Below, piece by piece: positions 1 to 7,654 of a stretch of DNA of 64,000 nucleotides. Source of the stretch: Henriciella algicola (GTDB taxonomy: Bacteria; Pseudomonadota; Alphaproteobacteria; Caulobacterales; Hyphomonadaceae); the NCBI RefSeq assembly GCF_003576245.1, contig NZ_QWGA01000003.1, positions 930,001 to 994,000 on the forward strand. The letters are read 5' to 3'. The translations under genes and the position numbers were made by a program. The notes under the pieces were generated by a model. The model ran no database searches and was not told the DNA's origin. It saw only the letters and a list, made by a program, of their open reading frames with translations. How positions within the stretch are numbered: the first letter of the stretch is position 1; the number at the start of each line of letters is the position of its first letter.

Positions 1-28
1 TCGATGCCAGCCTTCGCAGCAGGCCCAT

Positions 29-349
29 TCAGCTCGCTGCCGAGAGGCGCATCAACACCAGCCCTGACAGGATCAGAACTGCTGCGGCGATGCGCATGGG
101 GCTGATGCTTTCGCCCAGGAAGACGATGCCGAGGACAAAGGCGCCGACCGCGCCAATACCGGTCCAGACCGTATAGGCTGTGCCCAGCGGCAGGACGCGC
201 ATTGACCATGACAGCAGCGCAAAGCTGCCAATCATCGCCGTCAGCGTGATCACGCTCGGCCAGAGCCGGGTGAAACCGGCCGACTGCTTCATGAAATAGG
301 CCCAGACGACTTCAAGCAGTCCGGCCACGAAAAGAATGATCCACGCCAT
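29..349 (-). CDS. sugE: SMR-family small multidrug/guanidinium exporter (Gdx/SugE type)
   Basis: This 106-residue protein has four predicted membrane helices, the usual size for a small multidrug resistance transporter. The invariant glutamate is E13 in the first helix, followed by W16 and K21. The stretch GFTRLWPS and the segment [15 protein letters not shown] match the SugE/Gdx branch rather than EmrE. Family members of this branch export guanidinium as antiparallel dimers, in exchange for protons, across the inner membrane. The gene lies downstream of accA on the same strand, with a 143-bp gap containing a hairpin with an ACGG loop that resembles half of a guanidine-II riboswitch. The family call is secure; the substrate is inferred from family membership. 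Confidence 0.9.
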   Translation of the reverse strand: MAWIILFVAGLLEVVWAYFMKQSAGFTRLWPSVITLTAMIGSFALLSWSMRVLPLGTAYTVWTGIGAVGAFVLGIVFLGESISPMRIAAAVLILSGLVLMRLSAAS

Positions 350-372
350 CGCATGACCTCATCGGAAAAGCG

Positions 373-420
373 CCGGGCCGTCCCGGACTTTTCTCCCATG
401 AGGGCGAGGACGTGGCCTGC
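373..420 (-). promoter_or_regulatory. Possible guanidine-II (mini-ykkC)-like leader hairpin
   Basis: Read on the minus strand, 386 to 373 forms CCGGG-ACGG-CCCGG: a perfect 5-bp stem closed by an ACGG loop, which fits the ACGR loop of guanidine-II riboswitch hairpins. It lies 23 bp before the start codon of the Gdx-type exporter. A weaker second hairpin upstream (about 401-419) shows a loop containing ACGT, not ACGR, so only one of the two expected hairpins is canonical. The gene context fits well, but the motif is incomplete. Confidence 0.3.
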
Positions 421-442
421 CTTTTCTTACACTGAGGCCCAC

Positions 443-464
443 GTGGTGACCAAAGTCGAACCAT
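443..464. repeat. Degenerate single arm of the palindromic dispersed repeat
   Basis: This 22-bp stretch matches the right arm of the palindromic repeat at 14575-14596 at 18 of 22 positions, sharing the core AAGTCGAACCA. No second arm is present. It sits in the accA-exporter gap, just upstream of the ACGG hairpin. It may be a decayed copy of the element or a chance resemblance. Confidence 0.4.
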
Positions 465-492
465 AAGGGCTATAGACGCTGACTTCTGAAGC

Positions 493-1455
493 TTAGTTCA
501 GACCCTCGCGCCCAATCGCATAGAACCGCTCGCGGCGCTGGCGTTTCAGTTCGGCTGGGGACAGGCCTTCCAGTTGGCTGAGCGCCTTCTCGATGGCCTT
601 GCCTGCCTGGCTGACGGCGCGCTGCGGGTCGCGGTGGGCGCCGCCAATCGGCTCCTTCACGACATCGTCGATGACTTTCAGCTTCAGAAGGTCTTCAGAG
701 GTGATCTTCATCGCTTCTGCCGCATCGCGCGCCTTGGCCGAGTCGCGGTAAAGGATCGAGGCGCAGCCTTCCGGTGAGATAACGGAATAGATGGAGTGCT
801 CCATCATCAGGACGCGGTTGGCCGCTGCGATGGCAATCGCGCCGCCGGAGCCGCCTTCACCGATAATCAGGGACACCATCGGCACTGTCAGCGTCAAGCA
901 GCGCTCGGTCGAGCGCGCAATCGCTTCGGCCTGGCCGCGCTCTTCGCCCGCCTTGCCGGGGAACGCGCCAGCCGTATCCACAAAGGACAGCACAGGCAGG
1001 TTGAACTTATCGGCCAGATCCATGAGGCGCACGGCCTTACGGTAGCCTTCAGGGTGCGCCATGCCGAAATTGTGGCGCAGACGGCTTTCAGTGTTGCGGC
1101 CCTTTTCATGGCCCATGACAACGACGCTCTGGCCCCGGAAGGTCGCAAGGCCACCAATCACGGCTTCGTCATTGCCGAACACACGGTCGCCTGCCAACTC
1201 CTGAAAGTCTTCGAATAGCTGCTCGATATAGTCGCTGAAGTGCGGGCGCTCCGGGTGGCGGGCAACCTGCGTCTTGCGCCACGGCGTCAGCGAGGAATAC
1301 GTGTCCTTCAGCTGCTTGGCAGCCTTGTCCTTGAGCTTCTTCAGCTCATCGGAAATCGACGGGCCTTCACCCTGCTGGGACACGGCTTCCAGCTCGGCAA
1401 TCTTTGTCTCGAGCTCTGCGATCGGCTTTTCAAAATCGAGATAGGTCGTTGGCAT
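493..1455 (-). CDS. accA: Acetyl-CoA carboxylase carboxyltransferase subunit alpha
   Basis: AccA forms the carboxyltransferase of acetyl-CoA carboxylase with AccD, moving the carboxyl group from biotin on AccB to acetyl-CoA to make malonyl-CoA, the first step of fatty acid synthesis in the cytoplasm. The 320-residue length is typical. The N-terminus MPTTYLDFEKPIAELE, the segment GRNTESRLRHNFGMAHPEG and the glycine-rich GEGGSGGAIAI oxyanion region near residue 200 are characteristic. The gene is on the minus strand with its own short leader after a GNAT gene. In many alphaproteobacteria xerD lies next to accA; here about 6 kb of other genes separate them. Confidence 0.98.
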   Translation of the reverse strand: MPTTYLDFEKPIAELETKIAELEAVSQQGEGPSISDELKKLKDKAAKQLKDTYSSLTPWRKTQVARHPERPHFSDYIEQLFEDFQELAGDRVFGNDEAVIGGLATFRGQSVVVMGHEKGRNTESRLRHNFGMAHPEGYRKAVRLMDLADKFNLPVLSFVDTAGAFPGKAGEERGQAEAIARSTERCLTLTVPMVSLIIGEGGSGGAIAIAAANRVLMMEHSIYSVISPEGCASILYRDSAKARDAAEAMKITSEDLLKLKVIDDVVKEPIGGAHRDPQRAVSQAGKAIEKALSQLEGLSPAELKRQRRERFYAIGREGLN

Positions 1456-1488
1456 AATGATGAACCTAGTGCTGCTTTTGGGCGATTC

Positions 1489-2037
1489 CTAGGCGCTCTG
1501 CCCGCCCTTGGCACGCTCAAAATACATCACATCCTCTTCGTTGAAGCGCACCGTGCCGTGTTGGACGTAGCCAATCTTCTCCGCAATCCGGATCGAAGGC
1601 GCGTTTTCAGCGTCGATGATGCAGCAGCATTTGACGTGTTCGGTCTCGCTATCCAGCCAGTCGTGAATGGCTTTGACGGCCTCGCTCGCATAGCCCTGCC
1701 CGAACCTGTCGGGCGAAATCACCCAGCCGCATTCCGGCACGCCCCAGAAGCCCGGCTCGGTGTCGCGGTGAAAGTCGGCAAAGCCGACCTCGCCGACAAA
1801 CGCCCCGCCCTTGCGCTCCTCAACTAGCCAGTATCCATAACCCAGAACTTCCCAGAGCCCGCGGTTGCGCAGGACATTCCTGTTCCAGACATCATGCGGG
1901 GAACGGGCCGACCCACCAATGAAACGGATCGTTTCCGGATGGCTCCAATGGGCAGCGAGCGCGTCAAAATCTGACGCTTCATGCGCACGCAGTTTCAGCC
2001 GCTCGGTCAGGATGACCGGCACAGGCCGCCCGCTCAT
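1489..2037 (-). CDS. GNAT-family N-acetyltransferase (RimJ/RimL type)
   Basis: A 182-residue protein of the RimJ/RimL-like acetyltransferase group, which transfers acetyl from acetyl-CoA to an amine, either a protein N-terminus or a small molecule. It opens with ILTERLKLR, the usual first strand of this subfamily, and carries GYWLVEERKGGAFVGEVGFADF and WVISPDRFGQGYASEAVKAI, where the Q/G-x-G-x-A acetyl-CoA pyrophosphate-binding loop falls. The start codon overlaps the stop of the upstream SnoaL-like gene as ATGA, so the two are translationally coupled. The substrate cannot be told from the sequence. Confidence 0.9.
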   Translation of the reverse strand: MSGRPVPVILTERLKLRAHEASDFDALAAHWSHPETIRFIGGSARSPHDVWNRNVLRNRGLWEVLGYGYWLVEERKGGAFVGEVGFADFHRDTEPGFWGVPECGWVISPDRFGQGYASEAVKAIHDWLDSETEHVKCCCIIDAENAPSIRIAEKIGYVQHGTVRFNEEDVMYFERAKGGQSA

Positions 2038-2453
2038 GCGCGTTTCGCCTTCATGCTTTCCAGCATGGCCTTCATCGACGCGTGGACCGTCTCGATGGCC
2101 TTAAGTGGGCGCACCATGACCTTGAAGTCAGTGATTAGGCCCGCCTCATCCCACTCGATCATGTCGATCCCGTTGACGAGAATGCCGTTCATCTCGGTCT
2201 CGAACTCCAGCACCGCCTTGTCGCCGCAATCAAAGATGCGGACATAGCGAAAGCTGTCATTGCCGAGCGTTTCACCTGCCGCGCCAAGATACATCATGGT
2301 GATCGGCTTGCCGCGTTGGGGCGTGTGGACGATCGGGCTCTGGAACACGACATCGTCATGCAGGATCGCATCAAGCGCTGCAGCGTCATGGTCCCCGTGA
2401 AAATAGTCCATCCAGCGCTGCAGATTGTCTGAATACCCTGTCGTCGCCACCAT
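2034..2453 (-). CDS. SnoaL/NTF2-like protein
   Basis: A 139-residue protein with the layout of a SnoaL-like NTF2-fold polypeptide: an N-terminal helix with WMDYFHGDHDAAALDAILHDD, then VVFQSPIVHTPQRGK and C-terminal strands ending in FKVMVRPLKAIETVHASM. Members include cyclases, isomerases and binding proteins built around a conical pocket. No catalytic pair can be assigned with confidence. A GAGGGG ribosome binding site precedes the ATG. It overlaps the acetyltransferase gene by 4 bp, so the two probably form one transcript. Confidence 0.8.
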   Translation of the reverse strand: MVATTGYSDNLQRWMDYFHGDHDAAALDAILHDDVVFQSPIVHTPQRGKPITMMYLGAAGETLGNDSFRYVRIFDCGDKAVLEFETEMNGILVNGIDMIEWDEAGLITDFKVMVRPLKAIETVHASMKAMLESMKAKRA

Positions 2454-2477
2454 GCGCGTCCCCTCGTCTCTTTGTGT

Positions 2478-2915
2478 CTACCGGCCCCCAACCGGCCGAC
2501 CGATCAGGAATTCCGAATAGTCGTCGAAACAATAGCCCCGGCGCAAGACCCAGCTTGAGGGAACGCCAGGATCAACAAAGATCATCTGGATACGTCCCCA
2601 GGTCTGGCGCGGCGTATTCGTCTCAGGATCGGTAATCGCAAAATCGCAGGCAGGCGCGCCCGACCCGTCCGGTTCAACCCAGAGGCCGTAGAAGACGTCG
2701 CGATTGGTCCGGTTTCCGGCCAGCTGCGGGATGAAAGCCACCCCGCGCTGCTCGCTATTGGCGATCGGAAAAGTCAGCACCGCTTCACCGCGCGCCGTCT
2801 CATGGTCATAGACCACCGTCCCGATCTCAGTCTGCCAGACCTCGCGCTGCTGCGCATCGGCAACGCCGCTGCCCACGAAAAGCGCCGCCAGAACGGCCAC
2901 CACGGAGATTTTCAT
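2478..2915 (-). CDS. Small exported protein of unknown function
   Basis: A 145-residue protein with a Sec signal peptide (about residues 1-21, ending VADAQ). The mature part is rich in beta-type segments and contains two cysteines, in APACDFAI and RRGYCFDDY, which could form a disulfide in the periplasm. I do not recognise the family. It has a good ribosome binding site (GGGAG) and lies between the SnoaL-like gene and a lipoprotein, all on the minus strand. It is part of a run of small exported proteins between accA and xerD. Confidence 0.75.
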   Translation of the reverse strand: MKISVVAVLAALFVGSGVADAQQREVWQTEIGTVVYDHETARGEAVLTFPIANSEQRGVAFIPQLAGNRTNRDVFYGLWVEPDGSGAPACDFAITDPETNTPRQTWGRIQMIFVDPGVPSSWVLRRGYCFDDYSEFLIGRPVGGR

Positions 2916-2951
2916 GCTTTGCTCCCGGGCAGCCAGTCGCTCGCGCTGCCT

Positions 2952-3515
2952 CTATTCATTCAGACAATAGGTGACCGGATAGACAACATTGACCAGCCGC
3001 ACAGAGCGTCCGCCCTCGCGCGGCGGGTCAAAGCGAAGGCCCGTCGCAGCCTGATACGTCGGCGCGTTGAACTGGGGCGCAGAGCACGATGTCAGAATGT
3101 TTTGAGGCGTCCCCGCCGGGCTCACATCCATCAGGATCTCGCAGCGCCCTTCCTGGCCGGCATTGCGCGCGCTGACCGGATAGGCTGGCTGCGACGGCGT
3201 CATCGGCTGGACACCCGTGCCAACGACGGCATCCGGCTCAGACACGCCGCCAAGAAGCTCATCGCCGCCACCGCCCGAACTCATGGTTGGCACCTGCGAA
3301 AGCCGCGTCTGCCAGCCATCGGGATAGCGCAGCTCAGCAACCGGCGCCCCCGCATGACCACAGGCCGCAATCTGTCCAGGCTGCACGCCCATCGTCTGAC
3401 CGACAGGCGCATTCATGCCGCGCTGGTCGATGGGCGCAGGCGGATAGGGGTCAACCGCGCAGGCAGACAACCCCGCGAGCATGAGGGCACCCGGCAGGGC
3501 ATGTGAAAGTCTCAT
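2952..3515 (-). CDS. Lipoprotein with TonB C-terminal-like domain
   Basis: A 187-residue protein with a lipoprotein signal peptide; the lipobox is LAGLSAC (cysteine about residue 19). After a proline- and glycine-rich linker, the last 80 residues (YPVSARNAGQEGRCEILMDV ... LRFDPPREGG ... VVYPVTYCLNE) follow the pattern of a TonB C-terminal domain: Y-P..A...G..G.c.v.v.V...G...n, then F..A....RF.P, then a closing F.LNE-like strand. There is no N-terminal TonB membrane anchor or long proline rod, so it is unlikely to be a classical energy transducer. The next gene downstream carries the same fold without a lipobox. Function unknown. Confidence 0.75.
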   Translation of the reverse strand: MRLSHALPGALMLAGLSACAVDPYPPAPIDQRGMNAPVGQTMGVQPGQIAACGHAGAPVAELRYPDGWQTRLSQVPTMSSGGGGDELLGGVSEPDAVVGTGVQPMTPSQPAYPVSARNAGQEGRCEILMDVSPAGTPQNILTSCSAPQFNAPTYQAATGLRFDPPREGGRSVRLVNVVYPVTYCLNE

Positions 3516-3565
3516 CGATTTGGTCTTTCAGAGTTGAGGGCCAGAGTGGGAAGAAAGAAACGCGC

Positions 3566-4114
3566 CTAACCGTCCGCCGCGCCCTCCAGGCAGAAATTCA
3601 TGGGCAGCATTATGTCTGCCGTTTCGGCAGTGTCTTTCCCGTCGGCAGGCTCAAACTCAAGTGTTTCCAGCGCTTTCGTCGCTGCGAGCGCGAATTTCGG
3701 CAAGGTGCAGTTTGCGAGAATGTCTTCGGTCTTGCCAGCCGCATTGACGCTGAAGATCGTCTCACAAGCCCCCTCGACACCCAGAGCCGAGTAAAGCGGC
3801 GGGAATTCCGGAGAAAGCGCCGTTGTCGGATAAGGCATCGCGACATCCCCTCCGACCGGATTGGCACCTTCCGCGCGCCCAGCCCAGCCTTCAGGCTTCA
3901 GCATTTCGACGCCAGACGTGCCTCCACAGGCCTCGATGCCGCGGTGCGGCGCGAGGATCTCCAGCTGTTCACTCGTCAACGGCTCAAGCAGGCGCTCATT
4001 CAGCGCGTCGACCGTTTCCGGGTTGAAGCCATGATAGTCGATCTGCGCGGCAGCAGTGCCTGCCAGCGCAGTTGAGGCGGCTGTAATTGCGAGGATTTTT
4101 GTGAGTTTGGTCAA
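3566..4114 (-). CDS. Exported protein with TonB C-terminal-like domain, TTG start
   Basis: From the TTG at 4114 this encodes 182 residues. That start is chosen because AAGGAG lies 7 nt upstream and the reading frame then begins with a clean signal peptide (LTKLTKILAITAASTALAG, cleavage after AAA). The longer frame to 4321 has a basic, serine-rich N-terminus that looks non-coding. The C-terminal part (LGVEGACETIFSVNAAGKTE ... ALETLEFEPADG ... MLPMNFCLEG) parallels the TonB-C-like region of the neighbouring lipoprotein, with the paired cysteines also kept. The two are probably paralogues. Role unknown, presumably periplasmic. Confidence 0.72.
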   Translation of the reverse strand: MTKLTKILAITAASTALAGTAAAQIDYHGFNPETVDALNERLLEPLTSEQLEILAPHRGIEACGGTSGVEMLKPEGWAGRAEGANPVGGDVAMPYPTTALSPEFPPLYSALGVEGACETIFSVNAAGKTEDILANCTLPKFALAATKALETLEFEPADGKDTAETADIMLPMNFCLEGAADG

Positions 4115-4154
4115 AGGGTGGTCTCCTTGATTGCTCTTGGATACACCCTCCAAC

Positions 4155-5213
4155 CTAGTCCGCCGCGTAGGCTTTGGCCAATTCCGGGTCCTTTTCCGAC
4201 ACCAGATCAGCGAGGTCAGAGATGACCTTGGCCTGTTTCCAGGTCGCGTCATCCTGCATCTTGCCGTCCAGCATCGCGACGCCCGTGCCGTCCGGCATGG
4301 CCTCGAGAATCCGGCGTGCAAACTTCACTTCATCGGGTGCCGGGCTGAAGACGCGCTTGGCAATCTCGATCTGGCTTGGATGCAGGCTCCACGTACCCGA
4401 ACAACCCAGCAGGAAGGCATTGCGGAATTGCTGCTCACACGCCTCGCTGTCGGCGATGTCGCCGAACGGGCCATAGAACGCATTGATCCCGGCCATACGG
4501 CAGGCATCGACCATGCGCGCAATCGTATAGTGCCACGGGTCCTGCTGCGCGCTTTCACGCTTGGAGCCGTCTTCATTCGGGTCGTCCACCACCCGGTAAT
4601 AGGGGTGGCCGCCGCCGACGCGGGTCGTCTTCATCTTGCGGTCTGCGGCAAGATCCGCCGGCCCAAGCGAAATGCCCTGCATACGCGGAGAGGCGAGCGC
4701 GATCTCCTCAACGAGCGCCATGCCCTGCGCGGTCTCGAGGATCGCATGGAAAAGGATTGGCCGCTTCAGGCCTGCCTTGGCTTCCAGCTGCGCAACATAC
4801 TGGTCGGCGAAATGGATGTCCCACGGTCCTTCAACCTTGGGCAGCATGATGACATCGAGCTGCTCACCCGCCTCAAGCACGAGGCGCGAAACGTCTTCCT
4901 GAAACCATGGCGAGTTCAGCGGATTGACCCGGCTCCAGAAGCCCGTGCCCTTACCCTGCCAGTCGACCATCTTGCCCATTTCGATGGCGCCGTCGCGGGC
5001 CGCATCCTTGGCGTCGGCCGGAATGGCATCCTCAAGATTGGCTAGAACCACATCGGCCTGATCGGCCATTTGCGGCACCTTGGCGCGCACTTTCTCCAGA
5101 TGCGGCGGGACGAAATGGATCATCCGCTCCAGACGAACCGGAAGCTCCCGCATCGGGTCCGGCGCGCCGATCGCGAGCGGCTTGAAAAAATTGCGCGGTG
5201 TTTTCTGGCTCAT
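4155..5213 (-). CDS. HpcH/HpaI aldolase / CitE-like CoA-ester lyase
   Basis: A 352-residue TIM-barrel protein related to citrate lyase beta subunit and malyl-CoA lyases, which cleave or hydrolyse malyl-CoA-type thioesters with Mg2+. Visible features are LANLEDAIP (metal-site glutamate and aspartate), [12 protein letters not shown] (CoA-phosphate arginine), [32 protein letters not shown] and the C-terminal [14 protein letters not shown]. The start at 5213 (MSQKTPRN) is preferred because AGGAGG stands 6 nt upstream; a longer frame to 5240 is possible. It is transcribed away from the TonB-C-like genes' upstream side. The exact substrate (malyl-, methylmalyl- or citramalyl-CoA) cannot be decided. 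Confidence 0.88.
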   Translation of the reverse strand: MSQKTPRNFFKPLAIGAPDPMRELPVRLERMIHFVPPHLEKVRAKVPQMADQADVVLANLEDAIPADAKDAARDGAIEMGKMVDWQGKGTGFWSRVNPLNSPWFQEDVSRLVLEAGEQLDVIMLPKVEGPWDIHFADQYVAQLEAKAGLKRPILFHAILETAQGMALVEEIALASPRMQGISLGPADLAADRKMKTTRVGGGHPYYRVVDDPNEDGSKRESAQQDPWHYTIARMVDACRMAGINAFYGPFGDIADSEACEQQFRNAFLLGCSGTWSLHPSQIEIAKRVFSPAPDEVKFARRILEAMPDGTGVAMLDGKMQDDATWKQAKVISDLADLVSEKDPELAKAYAAD

Positions 5214-5300
5214 CCTCATCCTCCTGTTGCGGCGCAACATATCCCTCGCTGCCGGTGCGTCAATTCAGTCCGGCAAAATGCTCTAATTCTGCAGCGTTTT

Positions 5301-5822
5301 TCAGTCTGCTTCGGCCAAACGCACGAAGGCATAGGCGTTGCGTCTGAAAGGGGCTTCACCGCTATCCAGCGCGACCATCTTCTTCATCTCGAAGACGCGG
5401 GGTGAGAGCGTATACGTCACTTTGCACTGGGCCGGGCGTCCGTCATCCTCGCAGTCGGAGGTGGTCACGATCGTGACCTCGTCACCGGTCGCCGTCCGCG
5501 ACATCACTGTTTCGCTGTTCAGTGTGCGTCCTTCATCGGATGCGATCAGCATGGACCTGTCATAGGCCGAAGGCTCATCTGGATATTTCAACTCCAGCCG
5601 AATTCCCTCGTCCAGCTGGTCAGCCTCCAGCGTCGCCGGAATAGTCACATCTTCATGCGGCGGGCTGTAATCGCGGTAGGTCAGGCTGCCCGTCCAGCTG
5701 CCCTCAAGCAAAGCGAGATCCCCCGGCTGCACCGCTGGCGGCTCAGCCGCGTCCTCGCTCAGAGGCGTCTGCGCACAGGCGACAAGTGCACCTGCAGCGA
5801 GCAGGCCGATAATCGTCCGCAT
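5301..5822 (-). CDS. Putative lipoprotein, paralogue of the next gene upstream
   Basis: A 173-residue lipoprotein; signal peptide with lipobox GALVAC (cysteine near residue 16). The body begins LLEGSWTGSLTYRDYSP, a start-of-barrel pattern seen in small lipocalin-like or DUF1579-like proteins, and continues with beta-type strands plus a cysteine pair (TSDCEDDGRPAQCKV). The protein encoded at 5879-6457 shows the same order of elements (GWTGNLVYAD, then VLRREQSGDMLTLLT, then QECIEGRYIATCEY), so the two look like diverged duplicates. A GGGGG ribosome binding site precedes the ATG. Function unknown. Confidence 0.75.
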   Translation of the reverse strand: MRTIIGLLAAGALVACAQTPLSEDAAEPPAVQPGDLALLEGSWTGSLTYRDYSPPHEDVTIPATLEADQLDEGIRLELKYPDEPSAYDRSMLIASDEGRTLNSETVMSRTATGDEVTIVTTSDCEDDGRPAQCKVTYTLSPRVFEMKKMVALDSGEAPFRRNAYAFVRLAEAD

Positions 5823-5878
5823 TCATTCCCCCAATTCAGTATCGTATGCGCAGGGCGCGTGTGCCCGCCTTTGAAAGC

Positions 5879-6457
5879 CTAACCAGCGGAATCCCGCTGG
5901 AAGCTGTACTGGTGGCCAAAGCGCTGCTCTTCCTCACCGGCCAAGCGATAGGCCTTGGCGATGGAAAACTCGGTTTCGGAGATGTCATAGAGGTATTCGC
6001 AGGTCGCAATATAACGCCCCTCAATGCATTCCTGCCGGGTCAGCAAGGTCAGCATGTCGCCGCTTTGCTCACGCCGCAGCACCATCTCATCATTGATCCA
6101 GTCGCCGTCCTCAGAGATTTCGAGAGGTGCGCTGCCATCGCCCTGCGGCGATGCGGGAAATGAGAAATTGAGCGTCAGCGTCTGCCCCTCGCGGCTGACC
6201 TCAAGCTCTACATCGGCGGTGCCCTGCCCGCTCTCGGCGTTCGGGTCGGCATAGACGAGATTACCCGTCCAGCCATCGCCCAGGATCGGCTCAAAATCCT
6301 CAATGGAGACGCTGGCCGTCCGCCCCGGTGCGTCGACGCGCGCAGGGCTTTCCTCTGGCGCAGGGGTCGCGGGCGGCGGCGGCGGGGTCTCACCCGCATC
6401 ATTGCCGCACCCAGCCACGACAAAGGCGAGGCCTAAAAGGATGGAAGAAAATCGCAT
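5879..6457 (-). CDS. Putative lipoprotein, paralogue of the neighbouring gene
   Basis: From the ATG at 6457 this encodes 192 residues; the lipobox is FVVAGC, followed by a Pro/Glu-rich linker that probably spans part of the periplasm. The globular domain (GDGWTGNLVYADPN onward) resembles the 5301-5822 product in order of strands and in a matching cysteine pair. An AGGACAGG ribosome binding site fits the 6457 start better than the upstream in-frame starts at 6472 and 6505. Function unknown; it may bind a hydrophobic ligand if the lipocalin-like resemblance holds. Confidence 0.72.
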   Translation of the reverse strand: MRFSSILLGLAFVVAGCGNDAGETPPPPPATPAPEESPARVDAPGRTASVSIEDFEPILGDGWTGNLVYADPNAESGQGTADVELEVSREGQTLTLNFSFPASPQGDGSAPLEISEDGDWINDEMVLRREQSGDMLTLLTRQECIEGRYIATCEYLYDISETEFSIAKAYRLAGEEEQRFGHQYSFQRDSAG

Positions 6458-6618
6458 GGGGCCTGTCCTCATATCTGTCTGGCGCCAATGCACCTGCGTC
6501 CGCACGCTAGGTCAATGGCGTTCGACCGAAATGGGCAGCCCTGATCTTACGGGACGTCGGCTTGAGAAAGCCTGGCAACCGGTGCCGCGTAAGACCCTTT
6601 GATCTCTTCGAGGCGGCT

Positions 6619-6852
6619 CTATTCGCTGCGCAGCTCGATCGTTTCAGCCTGACGCTCATAGCGCAGCGCGCTGCGGAAGAAGAGGCTGCTCAGATAGAGC
6701 GCGCCGATCGCCGTGATCGCCTCGACACCCCAGAAGATCGCGCCCGTAATGTGAAGCGCGAAGAGGAGCAGCGCAGCAAGCCCCATGAAAAAAGCCGCAG
6801 AGATTTCAAACATGAAAATGCCAGCAACAGCGGCGCGGAAAAGTGCAGCCAT
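6619..6852 (-). CDS. Small two-helix membrane protein, unknown
   Basis: A 77-residue protein with two hydrophobic segments, about residues 4-34 and 37-60, and a charged C-terminal tail (RYERQAETIELRSE). It has a GGAG ribosome binding site 8 nt before the ATG. I do not recognise the family. It is flanked on the same strand by a YceI-family gene upstream and the lipoprotein pair downstream. Confidence 0.6.
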   Translation of the reverse strand: MAALFRAAVAGIFMFEISAAFFMGLAALLLFALHITGAIFWGVEAITAIGALYLSSLFFRSALRYERQAETIELRSE

Positions 6853-6958
6853 AAGAGAGCTCCAGACGATACGAGGCGTCCAAAAAAACTCGGGCGCGCC
6901 ATCTATAATAATGACGCGCCCGGCCCAGCAAAAGCTGCTCTCGCAAATTTAATGCAGT

Positions 6959-7567
6959 CTATTCGCTCGCATCGTCTGCGACCTTGACCAGCTCGGTTTC
7001 GATCATCAGCTGGAGCTCATCGGAAACGCCCGGGATCGCATAGTCGACGCCCCAGTCAGACCGCATCATCGTGCCGGTCGCGGAGAAGCCCGCCTTGGTC
7101 GTGCCGCGCATCTCGCCCGCCTTGTTCAGCGTGACATCCAGCGTCACCGGGTGGGTCACACCTTTCAGCGTCAGATCGCCAGTCATCGTGCCGGTCTTGC
7201 CGTCTTCGGTCTCGAAGGAAGTCGCAGTGAAGGTCGCCGTCGGGAAGGCCTCAACGTCGAGCAGGTCGCTAGAGGACAGGTGGTTCTCGAAGCTGTCATC
7301 ATCTGGCGTACCAACCCAGAAACCGCCATCGGCGAGGTTGAAGGTCACTTCGATGGAAGAGTTCTCCGGCGCTTCCATGTCCAGCATCAGACTGGCGTCA
7401 TAATCGGTGAACTCGATGCCCTGCTTGGAAAAACCCATATGGTCCCAGCTCGCAATGATCGTCGTATGATCCTTGTCGAACTCATAGGCGACCGGCTCTG
7501 CCATGGCGGCAGGGGCAGCAAGGGCAAGACCGAGGGCGGTCATCGCGAAAGTGGCGGTTCTGGTCAT
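6959..7567 (-). CDS. YceI-family exported lipid-binding protein
   Basis: A 202-residue YceI protein with a signal peptide ending PAAMAE. YceI proteins form an eight-stranded lipocalin-like barrel that binds isoprenoid-type lipids in the periplasm. The characteristic order is visible: YEFDKDHTTIIASWDHMGFS, DASLMLDMEAPENSSIEVTF, SSDLLDVEAFPTATFTATSF, GTMTGDLTLKGVTHPVTLDV and FSATGTMMRSDWGVDYAIP. The start at 7567 has AAAGGA 8 nt upstream; the 24 codons before it look like leader. Nothing around it points to a specific ligand. Confidence 0.93.
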   Translation of the reverse strand: MTRTATFAMTALGLALAAPAAMAEPVAYEFDKDHTTIIASWDHMGFSKQGIEFTDYDASLMLDMEAPENSSIEVTFNLADGGFWVGTPDDDSFENHLSSSDLLDVEAFPTATFTATSFETEDGKTGTMTGDLTLKGVTHPVTLDVTLNKAGEMRGTTKAGFSATGTMMRSDWGVDYAIPGVSDELQLMIETELVKVADDASE

Positions 7568-7654
7568 GAGGTGTCCTTTCAGAAGTGGCGGGGGAGATAG
7601 TCCTGCCAAGAAAGGTGGAGCAGCGCCCACGTGAGGCAAGCGCCTGCATAACTC

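Noticed and set aside
4131-5045. A plus-strand frame of 304 codons over the CitE-like gene
   Set aside because: It overlaps the clearly recognised lyase on the other strand and has the composition of a shadow frame.
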